A stretch of DNA of 64,000 bases. It comes from Papaver somniferum. Its lineage: Eukaryota > Streptophyta > Magnoliopsida > Ranunculales > Papaveraceae. Positions 62,676 through 64,000 of the stretch are shown piece by piece; position 1 is the first letter of the stretch, and each line of letters opens with the position of its first letter. A program made the translations under genes and the position numbers. The notes below the pieces were generated by a model. The model ran no database searches, was not told the origin of the DNA, and was given only the letters and a program-made list of their open reading frames with translations. The DNA is taken from NCBI RefSeq assembly GCF_003573695.1, contig NW_020621936.1:6572001-6636000 (forward strand), written 5' to 3'.

Positions 62676-64000
62676 TGTTGTAGTATTTCGATTGCGGTAA
62701 ATAAGGATTCGTTGCTCGGACTTGAAAAGATTTTTAAAACAAAAATATATACACAATATTTGTCACAGGATCAAGAGACACTAAGACACAGGATTCCACC
62801 ATTAATCATTCACACAATTCATATATTTATTCGAAACAATTATAACTCAAATCATAAGGACTCTCATTCTTGCCAAGGTAGATTTTTAGAATATTTATTG
62901 TATATCACTAGCATGACGCATCAAAAGCACTACGACCAAGAATACATCATCATATGATATCACAACCAATTAAGAAAATTCATAAATCGATTAATAAAAA
63001 GTGCAAGTAGTCAAAAAAAGAATTAATATAATTATCATATGTGTAAAGAACGACTTCCTCCATCATCCCAGTGTTGGGGTTTAGCTAATCATAATAATCA
63101 TGTTCTCAAAATATATATTTGATGCTCAAAGTATGATTAAAAGAGTCAAAAGTTATAAAACAATGGTTCTGAGACTCACAAAACACGTCCAGAAAGAAAC
63201 GATACCAGAAAACTGTCGCTAAACTGCGACACTTCTCCACTGCTGCTGGAACTGTTGAAAAACGACGGTCTTTGGCCGTCCGTTCTTTGTGTTCTTGAGC
63301 TCCTCCTTCTTCTTCAACAGCAGCAGGTGAACAATCCTGCAAGTCCCGATTTCTCGCTCCTCTCGGCTCTGGCTAGACCCCAAACTCTTGAACCCCCTTC
63401 TATGAGACCCTAGGATGCTATTTATACACAACAGGAGCAACGAATCACTCACAATAACTCCACATAATTCTCATTTACTCAGAATTTTTTTTTTTTAATT
63501 TTCTTCACTGTCAGTCGAGATACGATCTTTTCCACCTCTTCTGCCTGCGCAAATGAGCTGTAATACTTCCATAAGTCACATACAAACTTTATAAGAGAAG
63601 ATATCTTCCCCTGTTTGTCCACAAACTTTCCAAAATCGGCTCACAGTGCACCCGATAATATCTTCCCCTGTTTAACTTTGATTTCCTCCCACGGCTTATC
63701 TGGCCCATTTTGATCGATCAAATTGCTTACAATAGCCATGTTTAGCTCTATCAAGTTAAGCCCAACTGATTCTTGGTATTGAATCTCTTTAGAAATCTTC
63801 CAAAATCAAATCGAAAATTCAACAGCGTCTGCATGCATGTTTCCCGCCATTTTGAATTTTCAAATCGTGAAGAAGGGTGTCCCCCTAACCACTGTTGGGT
63901 GTCCCCTTAGCAACTGGGGTGGAAACATCCTTTTTGGGGTGTAAATATCCATGGGGTGCCCTTATCCAACCAAGGGGTTCCTTTAGCAATTCTTATGGGA
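62676..64000. mobile_element. Unclassified insertion into the G2 LTR, runs off the window
   Basis: From 62676 ('tgttgtagtatttcgattgc') the sequence is unrelated to the G-family LTR. TG at the start suggests another LTR, but the other end is outside. A T run is at 63486-63497, and short 'gggtgtcccc' words recur at 63866-63960. Open frames on the minus strand (63106-63452) overlap each other and show no domain. Confidence 0.4.

Noticed and set aside
63106..63452. Overlapping minus-strand ORFs
   Set aside because: Two frames of the same sequence, charged low-complexity content, no conserved motif.

Overview
This window is plant nuclear DNA, almost certainly from a eudicot with a large, repeat-rich genome. 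It is AT-rich and has no bacterial gene organisation. It is built almost entirely from nested LTR retrotransposons of the Ty1/copia SIRE type (very long LTRs starting TGTTAGAGCA, initiator-Met tRNA primer site) and the Ty3/gypsy Tat type (dual RNase H, antisense genes), plus a LINE remnant and a Helitron-like element carrying host gene fragments. I see no intact host gene. The species cannot be read from the sequence.

Layout. 1-1640 is a plus-strand SIRE-like LTR fragment. 1648-2803 is the decayed 3' end of an L1-type LINE. 2866-24064 is a broken SIRE copy on the minus strand (SIRE-A), split at 3417/19295 by a 15.9 kb Tat-like composite (G1) flanked by the 5-bp duplication GAATC. G1 has three LTRs (a truncated, b, c), a decayed gag and half a protease. 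The protease is interrupted by a 2.6 kb TGATA...TATCA element with its own duplication (ATCCA). LTR-c contains a captured piece of a leucine-rich-repeat receptor-like protein gene.

24065-31625 is mostly a Helitron-like block (about 25235-30616) with pseudo-exons of a thaumatin-like protein and of splicing factor PRP39, and many short palindromic repeats. 31631-39741 is a nearly complete but pol-less SIRE element (SIRE-B, minus strand, duplication AAACT) with two 2.3 kb LTRs, primer site, polypurine tract, gag remnant and an extra ORF.

41625-50796 is a Tat element on the minus strand (Tat-M, two 470-bp LTRs, duplication GAAGT) with protease, RT, two RNase H domains and integrase but no gag. 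It also carries an antisense, multi-exon coiled-coil gene between integrase and the 3' LTR. It sits inside an older SIRE-like LTR remnant.

52006-62675 is a second G-family element (G2, plus strand) with pol but no gag, again with antisense spliced genes downstream of integrase. Its 3' LTR is cut at 62675 by another insertion that runs off the window.

How the parts relate. G1 keeps gag but no RT or integrase, and G2 keeps pol but no gag, so neither is autonomous. The most unusual content is the set of antisense genes in the Tat-type elements and the gene fragments captured in the LTR and the Helitron-like block.
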